Assembly (NCBI GenBank): GCA_933228765.1
Contig: OW121760.1
Coordinates: 28,086,314 to 28,150,313 of the forward strand
Source: Miltochrista miniata
Lineage: Eukaryota; Arthropoda; Insecta; Lepidoptera; Erebidae
Length of the DNA stretch: 64,000 nucleotides
Direction: 5' to 3'
Made by a program: the position numbers and the translations under genes
The notes under the pieces: model-generated
Databases searched by the model: none
The model's input: only the letters and a program-made list of their open reading frames with translations
What the model was told of the DNA's origin: nothing
Shown here: in pieces, positions 19,448-29,566 of the stretch
How positions within the stretch are numbered: position 1 is the stretch's first letter
Layout: every line of letters starts with the position of its first letter

Positions 19448-20436
19448 TGAAAAGCTGTTAGCTTTCAGGAAATTGAAAGAGATGAATAAAAGAATAATGT
19501 GGAAATATAAAATGCCGGTTTATTGAAAATCAAACTCGGGGTTGTGGTTCGTGTTCGGGGAGCAACGATTCCAGCGATTCCCGAAGGTCCCTCAGGGTTC
19601 GACTTATCTCAGTATTGGTCTTCCTGTAGCCCGCTGCAGTTCGCCAGGTAGCCGTGCCGTCCACAAATTCGGCTGGCACGGTGTTTTCGAATCGTAGGGT
19701 GGACGAACGCTTGTCGCCCGTAGGGTGAACGATTGTTGGTAGCCCGTAGGGTGAATGTTCCTTCTTGGAACCCGAAGGGTGGACTTCTACAGCCCGTAGG
19801 GTGGATGTTGACAACCCGTAGGGTGGACCCTGGAATGTTCCAGATGACGGGTTAGCTGGAACCCTTTTTCCCGCCCATTGCTAAGACAGCCGGTCCCGGT
19901 TAAACCTTTCAGGAGTCGGCTGCCTTACAATGTTTGGTTATCTACTAATTTTACAGAGACCTTTTTTTCACACCCCTGTAATCTACCCTCCCATAACAGG
20001 GTTGACCAACAGCCGTTAATTTTCACTGTTTTAAAATCTAGATTACATTATAATTAATTTAACTCACCCAATGATGGGGTTATAGACGCTTGCAGCTAAA
20101 TCACTGATCACTTTGGGAGTATTTTACTCCCTATAATACTTCTTCACTTTGATTGGATAATTCTGATACACATACGCCTTCGCGACTAGTATATTTAGAT
20201 TATTTGAGTAATGGCCTTTGAAATTCGCGCGCGGTTGTTTTTATATGTTTTTACAGCGCCTCTAGCGGCACCACTCGAAACTACTCAATCGTCACGACCG
20301 CTTTTTAAATACGAATAAGGCTACCGTCGTTGCGACACTTACTCGGTAGATGGCGCTTTCATATGTTGACCTAGATTTTAATTCTAAACCCCTAATGTTG
20401 AACCCCTATTTGCACCCGTTGTTTCACAACGTTACA
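19448..20436 (-). repeat. 3' LTR (minus orientation) of the 19448-24376 element
   Basis: 989 bp. It carries a cluster of six GTCCACCCTACGGG-like motifs (plus-strand positions about 19690-19827) and a 94-codon minus-strand frame at 19530-19814. Confidence 0.9.
19530..19814 (-). CDS. LTR-embedded reading frame, 94 residues
   Basis: It starts MSTSTLRAVEVHPSGSKK, passes VPAEFVDGTATWRTAAGYRK and ends in a helical Arg/Leu/Glu-rich segment (RTLRDLRESLESLLPEHE). The N-terminal half is the translation of the six-copy DNA motif array. The other LTR (23461-23754) carries the same frame but a 1-bp deletion changes the last residues. It may be just a by-product of the motif array. No family recognised. 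Confidence 0.25.
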   Translation of the reverse strand: MSTSTLRAVEVHPSGSKKEHSPYGLPTIVHPTGDKRSSTLRFENTVPAEFVDGTATWRTAAGYRKTNTEISRTLRDLRESLESLLPEHEPQPRV

Positions 20437-20452
20437 TACTCCCCCTCCCCGG
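20437..20452 (-). promoter_or_regulatory. Polypurine tract (minus strand) of the 19448-24376 element
   Basis: Read on the minus strand, CCGGGGAGGGGGAGTA runs directly into the TG of the LTR at 20436. Its position and the primer site at the other end set the element's direction. Confidence 0.75.
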
Positions 20453-23370
20453 TGAGCGTTTGACGTACCCTAACACGTCAAATGCTGCGTTCGTCCTCGA
20501 ACGCCCCTAACATAATACCTACTACTCGTCTATGTGTGTGTGTATGTTAGTGTGTTGTGTGAATGAGGTGATGCTGGGTGTAGCGAAGAGTCGGCCTTAA
20601 CCTTAATGAAACCAACTCGCAGGATGTATTTAGGTGATTCTGAAGGATCTTATAGGACAGAAAGAGAAAAGACGTATTTGAGGCTTTGGGTTGAAGGTTC
20701 AGGTAATACGCACCGCCTGAAAGTGGGGTGTGTATAATGAGGCTTTTTGCTGAAGGCTGGGATTTATACAACCGTCCCAGAGAAGAACATCCTACTAGGG
20801 CTCGTGTAACACTTCCGACTCATAGGATGGACTATCCCCCAGGGCAAGCCTCTAGCTTCCGAGTGGTAGGAGTAGCCATATGACGAAAATAAAGATAACG
20901 GTGATCTACACCTACGACTGTTAGGGCAAGACCAATGCTGCCAAATAACAGTCCACCATAATTCTGTTCGGGTAAGCCTCATGCTTCCTCGTAACAGTAC
21001 TAAACCTACACCATAAATCTGTTCGGGTAAGACTCATGCTTCCTCGAAACAGTAATAAACCTACACCATTAATCTGTTAGGGCACGACCATGCTGCCAAC
21101 TAACAGTAACCGACGAACTCTGTTAGGGATAGACCCATGCTTCCAACTAACAGAAAACTCCCAACTAAACCAAGAAACAGAAAAGTGATAGAAATAATTT
21201 ACTCGCAGAATCCTCCGTGATGCTAATTAACCCCTATGTCCCCATGACGAACACGGCATGTGTTTGTCACGTTTTTATATGTCGTTCTTTGTAAGTCGTG
21301 TGTAGTGTGTAGTGTCCCTAACTAATTACTAGGCTATTTAGCCCTTTAACCAAATAAAATAAAAACCAACTAAGTGCTTATTGGCAATCTTAGCGGTAAT
21401 AACAGAAACTAAGTGCTTATTCGCAATCTTAGTAGAAGAATGTTGACTATGACTATTATGTCAACCCTAATAAATCACAACGATAAATGATCTTTGGCCA
21501 TTATGCCAAATATCTAAAAAAAAAAATATTAATAGTACCCTTGTGTGCCACCATGGCAGTGTAAAATGTATATGCGTGCCCAAATAAATAATATGTATGT
21601 ATGTACGTATGAAATCTCCCTTGTGTAAGTTTTGTTTCGTCTGCGCGTAAGATGTTGACGTAATCATGTTGATGCAAACGTGTTATTTATCGTTGCATCT
21701 AAGGCCAGTGTCACACTACATTCCATACTATGCCAACCCGTCAGTTTTGGTCGGGAACCAAAACTTAGGACATTTGAGTCAGTTTCTCTAATCTACGAAA
21801 GTGACTCGCCTGTAACTAGTTTGCCTCCTACTTCCGCCTTTGGGAGTCACACCCCATGAAATGCAAGTGTCACTATGTAAACAAACAAAAAAAAAAAACT
21901 TCTGCTTATTGAGTGTTTGGAATTGTGTGTGAAGATGATTATGATGAATGTTTGATGAGTATGTACTACCTAATTAGTATGTAAGTGAAATTGTGAAACT
22001 TCCGTATCAAAATGTACCTCGTTGTCCGATGTGAAGAAATGTGGTACATTATGTGCCACCCAAGTATTAATATTCTATTACGGTGTGCTAACACCCTTAT
22101 ATTTTTCAAAAGTTTAATTATCAAAAACACTATTGTGTAACTGTACTGATGTACTATATGCGCTATTCGCAAATGCATCTTAATGCAGTGTGTTACGGCC
22201 CTTACCGTTATCTGCATTCGTCTTTGTAACATTGAGGAATGTAAATATTTTTCGACCCACCCGCGGAATAACGAAAAATAAATTCTACTATTTGGGGTTC
22301 AGTGAACCGAATTACAATTTGAACCTTTATAAAACTTAGTATTTGCTTTTGGAAATACTTAAGTTTGGAAATCTCACCTTTTAGGGTTCCTTCACTCAAA
22401 TAAAAATTTGGACCCTACTAGATATTCTTGTCTGTCTGTCTGTCTGTGTTTAAATGTAATCTAATCCGAAGCAGTAAGTAGTGAAAGTGAGGTGTATGAC
22501 GATGGGTTGATGAAGTTAGCTAAATGTTTGACCGTTTTAATCGATTAATGCGATTTTTGACGTTAATATTATTTTTATTAAAATGTAACTATTCCCACGA
22601 ACGTACTAAGAGTTAATTGTATATTAACTCGTACCAACTAAATTTTTTTTCAAAATCTTTCCTTACTACTACGGAACCCTTAATTATTACGAACTGTGTC
22701 AAAGACGATTCGCACTTGGACGGTTCTTGAAATAAGCTATATAGTAGTAACCAACCTTTTATGTAAATTGTTCCTCACCACTACGGAACCCTTGAATATT
22801 TCGAATTGTTTGAAAAACCGATTCGTACTTGGACGCTTCTGGAAATATTTTGTATGAGACTGTTGGTGTCCGGAGTGTATTTTATTCACTTCCACCCACA
22901 GTTTATATGGAAAAAAAAATTCTTCTACTATCGAGCTAGTAATTCAACTTACTCGTAAACGTTTCAAATTAGAAGTTTTACTTCAGACTTTAACAAAGTA
23001 CTATTTAAAATTGAAAAAAAAAAAAAACTTTTACTTTAAATTTCATTAAAAATTTTCCACCATAAAATAAATACTTGAGGGTGTGAAAAATAAATTGGGG
23101 ACCGTTAAAATTTGGAAAAATTACAATTTACGTTGAGAAAATTCAAATTTTGCCTTGTTCTTGAGTTTGCCGAAATCTGTCTAAAATTAATAAAAAACAC
23201 ACAAAATAAGCCGGACAGAACAAGTTGGCAGCAGAGGTCAGGAGAGCCAAATTCCTGGGTAGTCGTGATATTTTTGAGGGAAACTACCCCGCTAACGGGC
23301 ACTCATAAGACTATTTTACACAGATTAAAATATCTTATAATTATGACCTCCCGACTCCCGTCGGAAATAA
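20453..23370 (-). other. Non-coding interior of the minus-strand LTR element
   Basis: No frame over 100 codons and no retroviral motif on either strand. It contains the hairpin array at 20780-21155, several A/T runs, and two similar blocks (about 22655-22740 and 22770-22855) around CTACGGAACCCTT and ACTTGGACG, which recall a common lepidopteran repeat motif. Confidence 0.6.
20780..21155. repeat. Tandem array of hairpin-forming units in the LTR element
   Basis: Five clear units start at 20918, 20964, 21019, 21074 and 21120 (spacings 46, 55, 55, 46). Each begins CTGTTAGGG or CTGTTCGGG and ends TAACAG or GAAACAG, so the ends pair as a 6-8-bp stem over a loop with the shared core CATGCTKCC. Two looser units precede them (20790-20840, 20830-20870). 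The stems are kept while loops vary, which suggests RNA structure. Confidence 0.75.
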
Positions 23371-23387
23371 CCACGATATGGGCGCCA
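23371..23387 (-). promoter_or_regulatory. Primer-binding site (tRNA-Lys type) of the 19448-24376 element
   Basis: The minus strand reads TGGCGCCCATATCGTGG just after the LTR end at 23389. TGGCGCCC is complementary to the 3' end of many lysine tRNAs, a primer used by many retroelements. Only the first 8 bases fit the usual site well. Confidence 0.7.
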
Positions 23388-23388
23388 C

Positions 23389-24376
23389 TGAAAAGCTGTT
23401 AGCTTTCAGGAAATTGAAAGAGATGAATAAAAGAAGAATGTGGAAATATAAAATGCCGGTTTATTGAAAATCAAACTCGGGGTTGTGGTTCGTGTTCGGG
23501 AGCAACGATTTCAGCGATTCCCGAAGGTCCCTCAGGGTTCGACTTATCTCAGTATTGGTCTTCCTGTAGCCCGCTGCAGTTCGCCAGGTAGCCGTGCCGT
23601 CCACAAATTCGGCTGGCACGGTGTTTTCGAATCGTAGGGTGGACGAACGCTTGTCGCCCGTAGGGTGAACGATTGTTGGTAGCCCGTAGGGTGAATGTTC
23701 CTTCTTGGAACCCGAAGGGTGGACTTCTACAGCCCGTAGGGTGGATGTTGACAACCCGTAGGGTGGACCCTGGAATGTTCCAGATGACGGGTTAGCTGGA
23801 ACCCTTTTTCCCGCCCATTGCTAAGACAGCCGGTCCCGGTTAAACCTTTCAGGAGTCGGCTGCCTTACAATGTTTGGTTATCTACTAATTTTACAGAGAC
23901 CTTTTTTTCACACCCCTGTAATCTACCCTCCCATAACAGGGTTGACCAACAGCCGTTAATTTTCACTGTTTTAAAATCTAGATTACATTATAATTAATTT
24001 AACTCACCCAATGATGGGGTTATAGACGCTTGCAGCTAAATCACTGATCACTTTGGGAGTATTTTACTCCCTATAATACTTCTTCACTTTGATTGGATAA
24101 TTCTGATACACATACGCCTTCGCGACTAGTATATTTAGATTATTTGAGTAATGGCCTTTGAAATTCGCGCGCGGTTGTTTTTATATGTTTTTACAGCGCC
24201 TCTAGCGGCACCACTCGAAACTACTCAATCGTCACGACCGCTTTTTAAATACGAATAAGGCTACCGTCGTTGCGACACTTACTCGGTAGATGGCGCTTTC
24301 ATATGTTGACCTAGATTTTAATTCTAAACCCCTAATGTTGAACCCCTATTTGCACCCGTTGTTTCACAACGTTACA
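23389..24376 (-). repeat. 5' LTR (minus orientation) of the 19448-24376 element
   Basis: 988 bp and nearly identical to 19448-20436. Differences seen are near 23436 (T to G), in the G run near 23498, and near 23510 (C to T). TSD AAGT follows at 24377-24380. Confidence 0.9.
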
Positions 24377-24380
24377 AAGT

Positions 24381-25660
24381 AAACTCGACCATGGATCAGA
24401 TTTTTTAGGTTCGAGTTGCCCCCTAAGCCTTCGTTTGCGTCACATGAGATTGAGAAGGACAGAGGTGTGGTATAAATATGTAAAGTGATATAATGTTTTA
24501 CTTCCACCCGTCCTTTTTTTGGTACGGAACTCATGTGTGTTCGACTCGCACTTGGCCGGTTTTTATCGTTCAGTTGATTGGCTAACACTGCAGACCATGT
24601 TTACCTACTGCCGTCGCGTCGCTCATACTTCAAAACTTATTAAAAGGGGTTATTGTAAGTGAACCTTAAAAGATAGGCATATGCTGTAAACGACATTTTT
24701 TTGTAACTTTTAAAGGGGAACATTTTTGTACTACCAAATTTTCACGTAACTTTAACCATTTACGCAACATACGCAGCGGAAGCTCTCGAAAGAAATAATT
24801 TTTCCCCGTTCTCGAAACATTATTTATAATTTTTCCCCGTTCTCGAAACATTATTTATGGCTGCTCCGCTCCTATTCACATAAGCGTGATTTTATACCGC
24901 TATTAGCCATCCTCAATAAATGTACTATTAAACTGTAAAATAATTTTCGAAATACAACCAGTAGTTTCTAAGATCCTAGGACAAACAAAGTCTTCAGTTT
25001 TGCAATATTGTGAGCGAACCTTAAGAAACAGACAAATTAGGTTTTTGTGAGCGAACCTTAAAAGATAGACATATGCTACCGCGGACTTTTTTTAGAACTT
25101 TTTAAGAGAAACAAAATTGTAATACACAATTTTTACGTATCTTAACTATTTACGCAGCGTAAGCCTCGGAAGCTCTCAGGCGGTAAAAAATATTCCCCGT
25201 TTTCGAAACATTATTGATTGCTGCTTTGCCCCTATTCGTATTAGCGAGATGTTATATAGCCTATAGCCATCCGCAATAAATGGACTATCAAACTGTGAAA
25301 GAATTTTTGAAATCCAACCAGTAGTTCCTGAGATCCTAGCGTTCAATCATACAAACAAACAAAGAAACAAACAAACAAACAAACTCTTCAGCTTTATAAT
25401 ATTAGTATAGATATTAACAACAGAAAATGTAATTAATTCTAAAAACATATAAAATAAAAATATTTTTCTTCGGTTAATAAACAGATAAATAAAACTGTAC
25501 TTCCAAATAAACAGCTTTACACTAACTAAATGCATAAGAAAACCATTTTTTATATTTTTCTGTCAATCTGTTTGTTCCGGTTAATATCTGAAATGGTTAG
25601 ACCGATTTCACTGTAATATAATTGATGTTACGAGGTAAAACTTAGGCTACTTCTAGTTTT
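24381..25660. repeat. Cluster of lepidopteran interspersed repeat tails, partly duplicated
   Basis: 24660-24965 and 25035-25330 are two diverged direct copies of one repeat: both contain GAACCTTAAAAGATAG followed by CATATGCT, a TTTACGCA block, TTCCCCGTT, and CCAACCAGTAGTT. The second ends in an ACAAACAAAC run and TATAATATTAGTATAGAT. 24381-24600 has the motif GTTCGACTCGCACTTGGCCGG, and 25560-25655 has GTTCCGGTTAATATCTGAAAT. All are types common in moths and butterflies. No gene. Confidence 0.6.
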
Positions 25661-25664
25661 AAAC

Positions 25665-26125
25665 CGCAATAAAGGTCAAAGCACACTTAAACGACTCCGC
25701 TTCAACACCGCTCCCACCCAACACTGCCCTAAAAGAAGACTACTGCTCGCAGTCCACGCGGCGACAGCTAGCAGACGGCCAGCTGTCCACCCGCCGACCG
25801 CTCTCGCTTTTCGCAATAGACATAGTTCGCGATCGGTTTCCATTAAAGCAACTCGTAGTAGCGAGCCGGTGAGGCGACTGCTAGCAGTGAGCGCGCGGGC
25901 ACCGCGCCGACCCCTCGTCTACAACGCACGGCCAGCGAGGCGTCCACTCCCGAGCAGTCTGACGGCGGTAAGCTCGCTAACAGCGAGCTGTCTGCTAATT
26001 GATGATGGCAATGTAAAATATATCTAAAGACCAATATTTAAAGCCTATATTTGAATTATATTGTTTTTGCCGGGTGGGAGCGGAGTCGTTAAAGTGGGCT
26101 TTGACCTTAAGATTCCGCACAAAAA
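25665..26125. mobile_element. MITE-like element with about 50-bp terminal inverted repeats
   Basis: Left end AAGGTCAAAGCACACTT, then ACGACTCCGC and CGCTCCCACCC (25670-25725), matches the reverse complement of 26070-26120, which reads AAGGTCAAAGCCCACTTT, ACGACTCCGC and TCCCACCC. The interior is GC-rich (25740-25990) and has no convincing frame. No TSD was identified. Confidence 0.5.
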
Positions 26126-26830
26126 CAATGAAACCTATGAAAAGGTTAACAAAACACAATTCCACGCCTACTAAGTCGCCGGCATCAGCTAGCAGTTGCC
26201 CCATGCAATCAATAACACACAAAATAATGCTCTTTATTTTTCATTTTTTATATAATGCAATAAATGTAATTTTCTTAATAATAATATAATTGTAATAATA
26301 ATTGTAAAAATGTAATTTTTGTTCTGTACAAACAAAGTGTGCTGACGCATTCACTAATACGCATTTTCTGTTTGATAGTACAATATCTGGTTAACTGAGA
26401 ATCTGGTGAGTTGAGAATCTGGTAAGTTGCGAATCTGGTGAATCGAGAATCTGGTGAACTGCACCTGAGGGCTTTAACTACATATACCTAACCAGTTACT
26501 ACAGCGGGCGCGCCCGCGGAGACGGAGATCATTCCAGACTCAGCCGGGCCACAGCACTTGAGATCGTCCTAACGCATACACATATTACGCCGAGAAGGTC
26601 ATTAGCTCCATTAAATTAATTCTGCGTAGAAAAATCTGCATAAATAATTCCTTTATAATAGTTTGGTTACAGAATTATTTCGTAAAATTAAATTCAGTGA
26701 GTGATACCCGAGTTTATTGGGTGAGTGTTGCATAATCTATATTTATTACTATGTAGGTAATTCGAATCTAGAACTTAGAAATACATCTAAATACATTATT
26801 TCATAATTGCTAGATTCTTTCTAATTTTTA
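26126..26830. other. Non-coding, with a short tandem repeat
   Basis: 26383-26466 holds five imperfect copies of a 17-bp unit around GAGAATCTGGTGAA. The rest is AT-rich except a GC-rich patch near 26500-26560. No gene recognised. Confidence 0.5.
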
Positions 26831-27576
26831 ACCGACTTCAAAAAAGGAGGAGGTTCTCAATTCGTACGCTATGTTTTTTTTTTTTTTTTTTTTTGTATGT
26901 ATGTTACGCGATAGCGGCGCCAATTATGGATGGATTTTGAAAATTCTTTTTTTGTTTGAAAGAGGCTACTTCTGAGGTGGTCCCATATCCAGGGTATCAG
27001 GATCTGATGCTGGGATCCAGGAGAAATCGAGGGCAACCACCGAAAATTGTAGGTACAACTAGTGCGTTTGTTAACTTTTTGATTAAGTGCTTTAATGTAC
27101 TAAAATTTAATGAAGGTCTGGAGTCGATCTGATGATGGAACCGAAAGACAGTCGAGGGAATTCCTTAACGATTTACGGCAGTTACCTTGTGTTTCGGCTT
27201 GATTGATTTGTGTTGATAAGAACTTTACACCTAGATAGGAATACTTTTCGGTCTACCCGTCACTTAAAATAAAAAAAATAAAAATTTTAAATAAAAAATA
27301 GAACCGACTTCATACAAATCCTTAAAAATAAAATTTACCTAGCACATTGTAATATGTATTTTGATTTATCCGATTTTATTCAATATAATATTGAAGTTGG
27401 TGCCATTAATAATACCTACCTAAACCTATGGGCTTACTTGGCGCCGACTTCAATATGATGTTGAATAAAATCTGATAAATCAAAATATATATTACAATGT
27501 GCTAGGTAAATTTTATTTTTAAGGATTTGTATGAAGTCGGTTCTATTTTTTATTTAAAATTTTTATGTTTAGTACA
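26831..27576. repeat. Lepidopteran interspersed repeat with long foldback
   Basis: It starts ACCGACTTCAAAAAAGGAGG, a very common lepidopteran repeat start. 27277-27415 and 27436-27570 form a long imperfect inverted repeat (arms of about 125 bp) whose outer ends contain AGAACCGACTTCATACAAAT and its complement. The class is uncertain. Confidence 0.55.
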
Positions 27577-28196
27577 GCCTTGCTAGTGCTTATAAAATAT
27601 ATGTAAGGCTTAATTGCATTTTATGTAAGGATTGCACTGCTAAATTTTAATGGCAACTACCTACAGCCAAACTAGTCTATCACGCAATTCGGCATTCCCA
27701 TTGTGTAAAGTCATCTTACTATTCTATAACTTTGCTTTGTATGACTGCCTCATCATCGAACACCATGGTAGCCTATGATGCCACTTGCTTCCTGCTTAGC
27801 CCTCGCCGGGAGTGGCCGTTGTGGTGTTCGTGATGTTGCAGTCAGTAGGAAAACTAGGACAAACTGTGAATCGACTAAATTTCGATTCCAGGGTTCACGT
27901 TCACCCTTCACTCTTCGCCTTCATCTACTCCTTCACATCATCTACGTGACGTCGGTCACATTGCCGCTGCACCTACCTGCACGGCCAGAGCCCTGCCTAC
28001 TGCTGCTGCACGGCCGCTGCTCCGATCCTACCCGGGGACTAACGCAGGACAGTGGCATTCTTATTTCTCAGTGTAATTGCAACCTACGGTTACGAGCATA
28101 CCAAACCTGACCTGAGAGAACCTTCACCAACATACCCCTATTTTTTTAATAAATTTTGTATACCTTCTATTTAATTGTTTTCTTCCTCTCTCTCTC
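27577..28196. other. No gene recognised; one unassigned frame
   Basis: A plus-strand frame at 27775-28110 (111 codons) is Leu/His/Arg-rich without known motifs. 28140-28196 is T-rich and ends in a CT run directly at the break in the Helentron Rep gene. This segment may be the end of the insertion cluster that split the Helentron. Confidence 0.35.
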
Positions 28197-29550
28197 CTAA
28201 CCCCTAAGGTTACAAGTAACTGCATCTTCGTTTACTAATTGAGCTTTGTGTACATATAACATGTCTTTCAAGGACTCATCATTAATTTCTACTCCATTAT
28301 TTTTTAGTTTGTACAACAATTTAAGCAAATCTGTCCATCCTGTTTCATTAGCACTAAGTGTCATAAAAGCAGTTGGAGCTCCAAATTGTCTCATCGTTGC
28401 GAAAAGATCTTTTTTTCTGTCTGCCCAATACCACGCAGAATTTGGTATACAACGAAGAAAAGCAAGATTACTTTCGATACAACTGTTAATGTAATCTTCA
28501 GACTGTATATTCTCTTTAGTAATTTTAGTATCATGTCCAACATGTTTAAATGCAACACTAACAGAACTGCTGACTCTCTGTCTCATGATTTTCGCCGCTA
28601 CATACAGAAGATGTTGTGGGTCAGTAGTACGGCGATCTGTACGCCTCAGTTCACTGGTAGCTTGCATAAATGAAGTAACATTGCATCCATCTTTATACGT
28701 TCGAAATTTTCCACCGTAAATAGTTGGAAATGAAAGCTCTTCGGCATATTTATCAAACAAAATACTACGTGGAACGCTTTTTTCGCCTGATGCCATGTGC
28801 AACATTTTATTCTCGTCCCACATAAGAGTTTGTTGTTGAGCTGTGACATTATCTTCCATTTGAACATGTTCACTAATATTATCCATTTCTATTTCTGCAT
28901 CAATTTGATAAGAATTTAGATTTGCTTCGTTTATTGTTATATTTTCATGAATATAAAGTGGAGTTGTTACTAGATAATCTAACCATTTTTTAATGTGTAC
29001 CTTATAAGTCCATGAACATAACTAGTTTTGTGGATTAATTTCTTCTTAATGTGGACATAAAAACAGTGATCATCTTCAATATGTCTTGGCAATTGGTTCA
29101 TCATTGTATTTACTTCTACAGGAACATTAATAATTTGTCCGTAAATGCCATATTGACCGTTAACATTTGCATGAAGGGAATTCTCGGTGATACAAGTCGC
29201 TGCTCAATAAGATTCAATTTTGGCAAATGTGGTGGAATTATCGGAAATGAAAAACCATTGTACGTTGATAGTAGTGGAATTTTTCCTTTATCCATAGCCT
29301 TCTTACACGTAGAGCATACTTGAACAGTAGTACCACGTACGTAATTCTGAAAAAATAAAATAATTTTAACAAATAACAACAATAGTGAATTAGGCAATGT
29401 TGCACATTGTTAAAATGTATTGAATCTTGTATAAAATAATTATATTACCAGCAATATCAATTGTAGAATATCATCATGTACGCTAGTAGTACTTTTTAAG
29501 TCATTTTTCCACCAAAGTCTATCGCAAACAGCACAAGAATGACCAAAAGA
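28197..29550 (-). pseudogene. Helentron Rep/helicase protein, middle part (DUF6570 and Helitron-like N domain)
   Basis: Read downward from 29550, VCDRLWWKNDL is followed in other frames by VCSTCKKAMDKGKIPLLSTY and RLVSPRIPFMQM (the Cys-rich DUF6570 region), then GQIINVPVEVNTMMN and FYVHIKKKLIHKTSY. An open frame from 28886 to 28197 follows: YAEELSFPTIYGGKF, TSELRRTDRRTTDPQHLLYV, AFKHVGHDTKITKENIQSED and GAPTAFMTLSANETGWTDLL. This is the Helitron-like N-terminal domain that precedes the HUH rolling-circle nuclease. It ends abruptly after EDAVTCN, before the HUH motif. Same strand and order as the helicase part at 17.7-19.2 kb. Confidence 0.85.
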
Positions 29551-29566
29551 ATTTTTTTTGAATATA

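Larger units (their letters stand above)
19448..24376 (-). mobile_element. Non-coding LTR retrotransposon on the minus strand, complete, TSD AAGT
   Basis: Long LTRs at 19448-20436 (989 bp) and 23389-24376 (988 bp) differ, as far as I can see, by two substitutions and one 1-bp indel. TSD AAGT lies at 19444-19447 and 24377-24380. Read on the minus strand the LTR runs TGTAAC to TTTTCA. A Lys-type primer site TGGCGCCC follows the LTR at 23387 downward, and a purine tract (20452-20437) precedes the other LTR. The 2.95 kb interior encodes no gag or pol. This is a young, non-autonomous element inserted between Helentron parts. Confidence 0.9.

Noticed and set aside
27775..28110. 111-codon plus-strand frame
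   Set aside because: Composition (Leu/His/Arg-rich) and lack of motifs or conserved neighbours do not support a gene.
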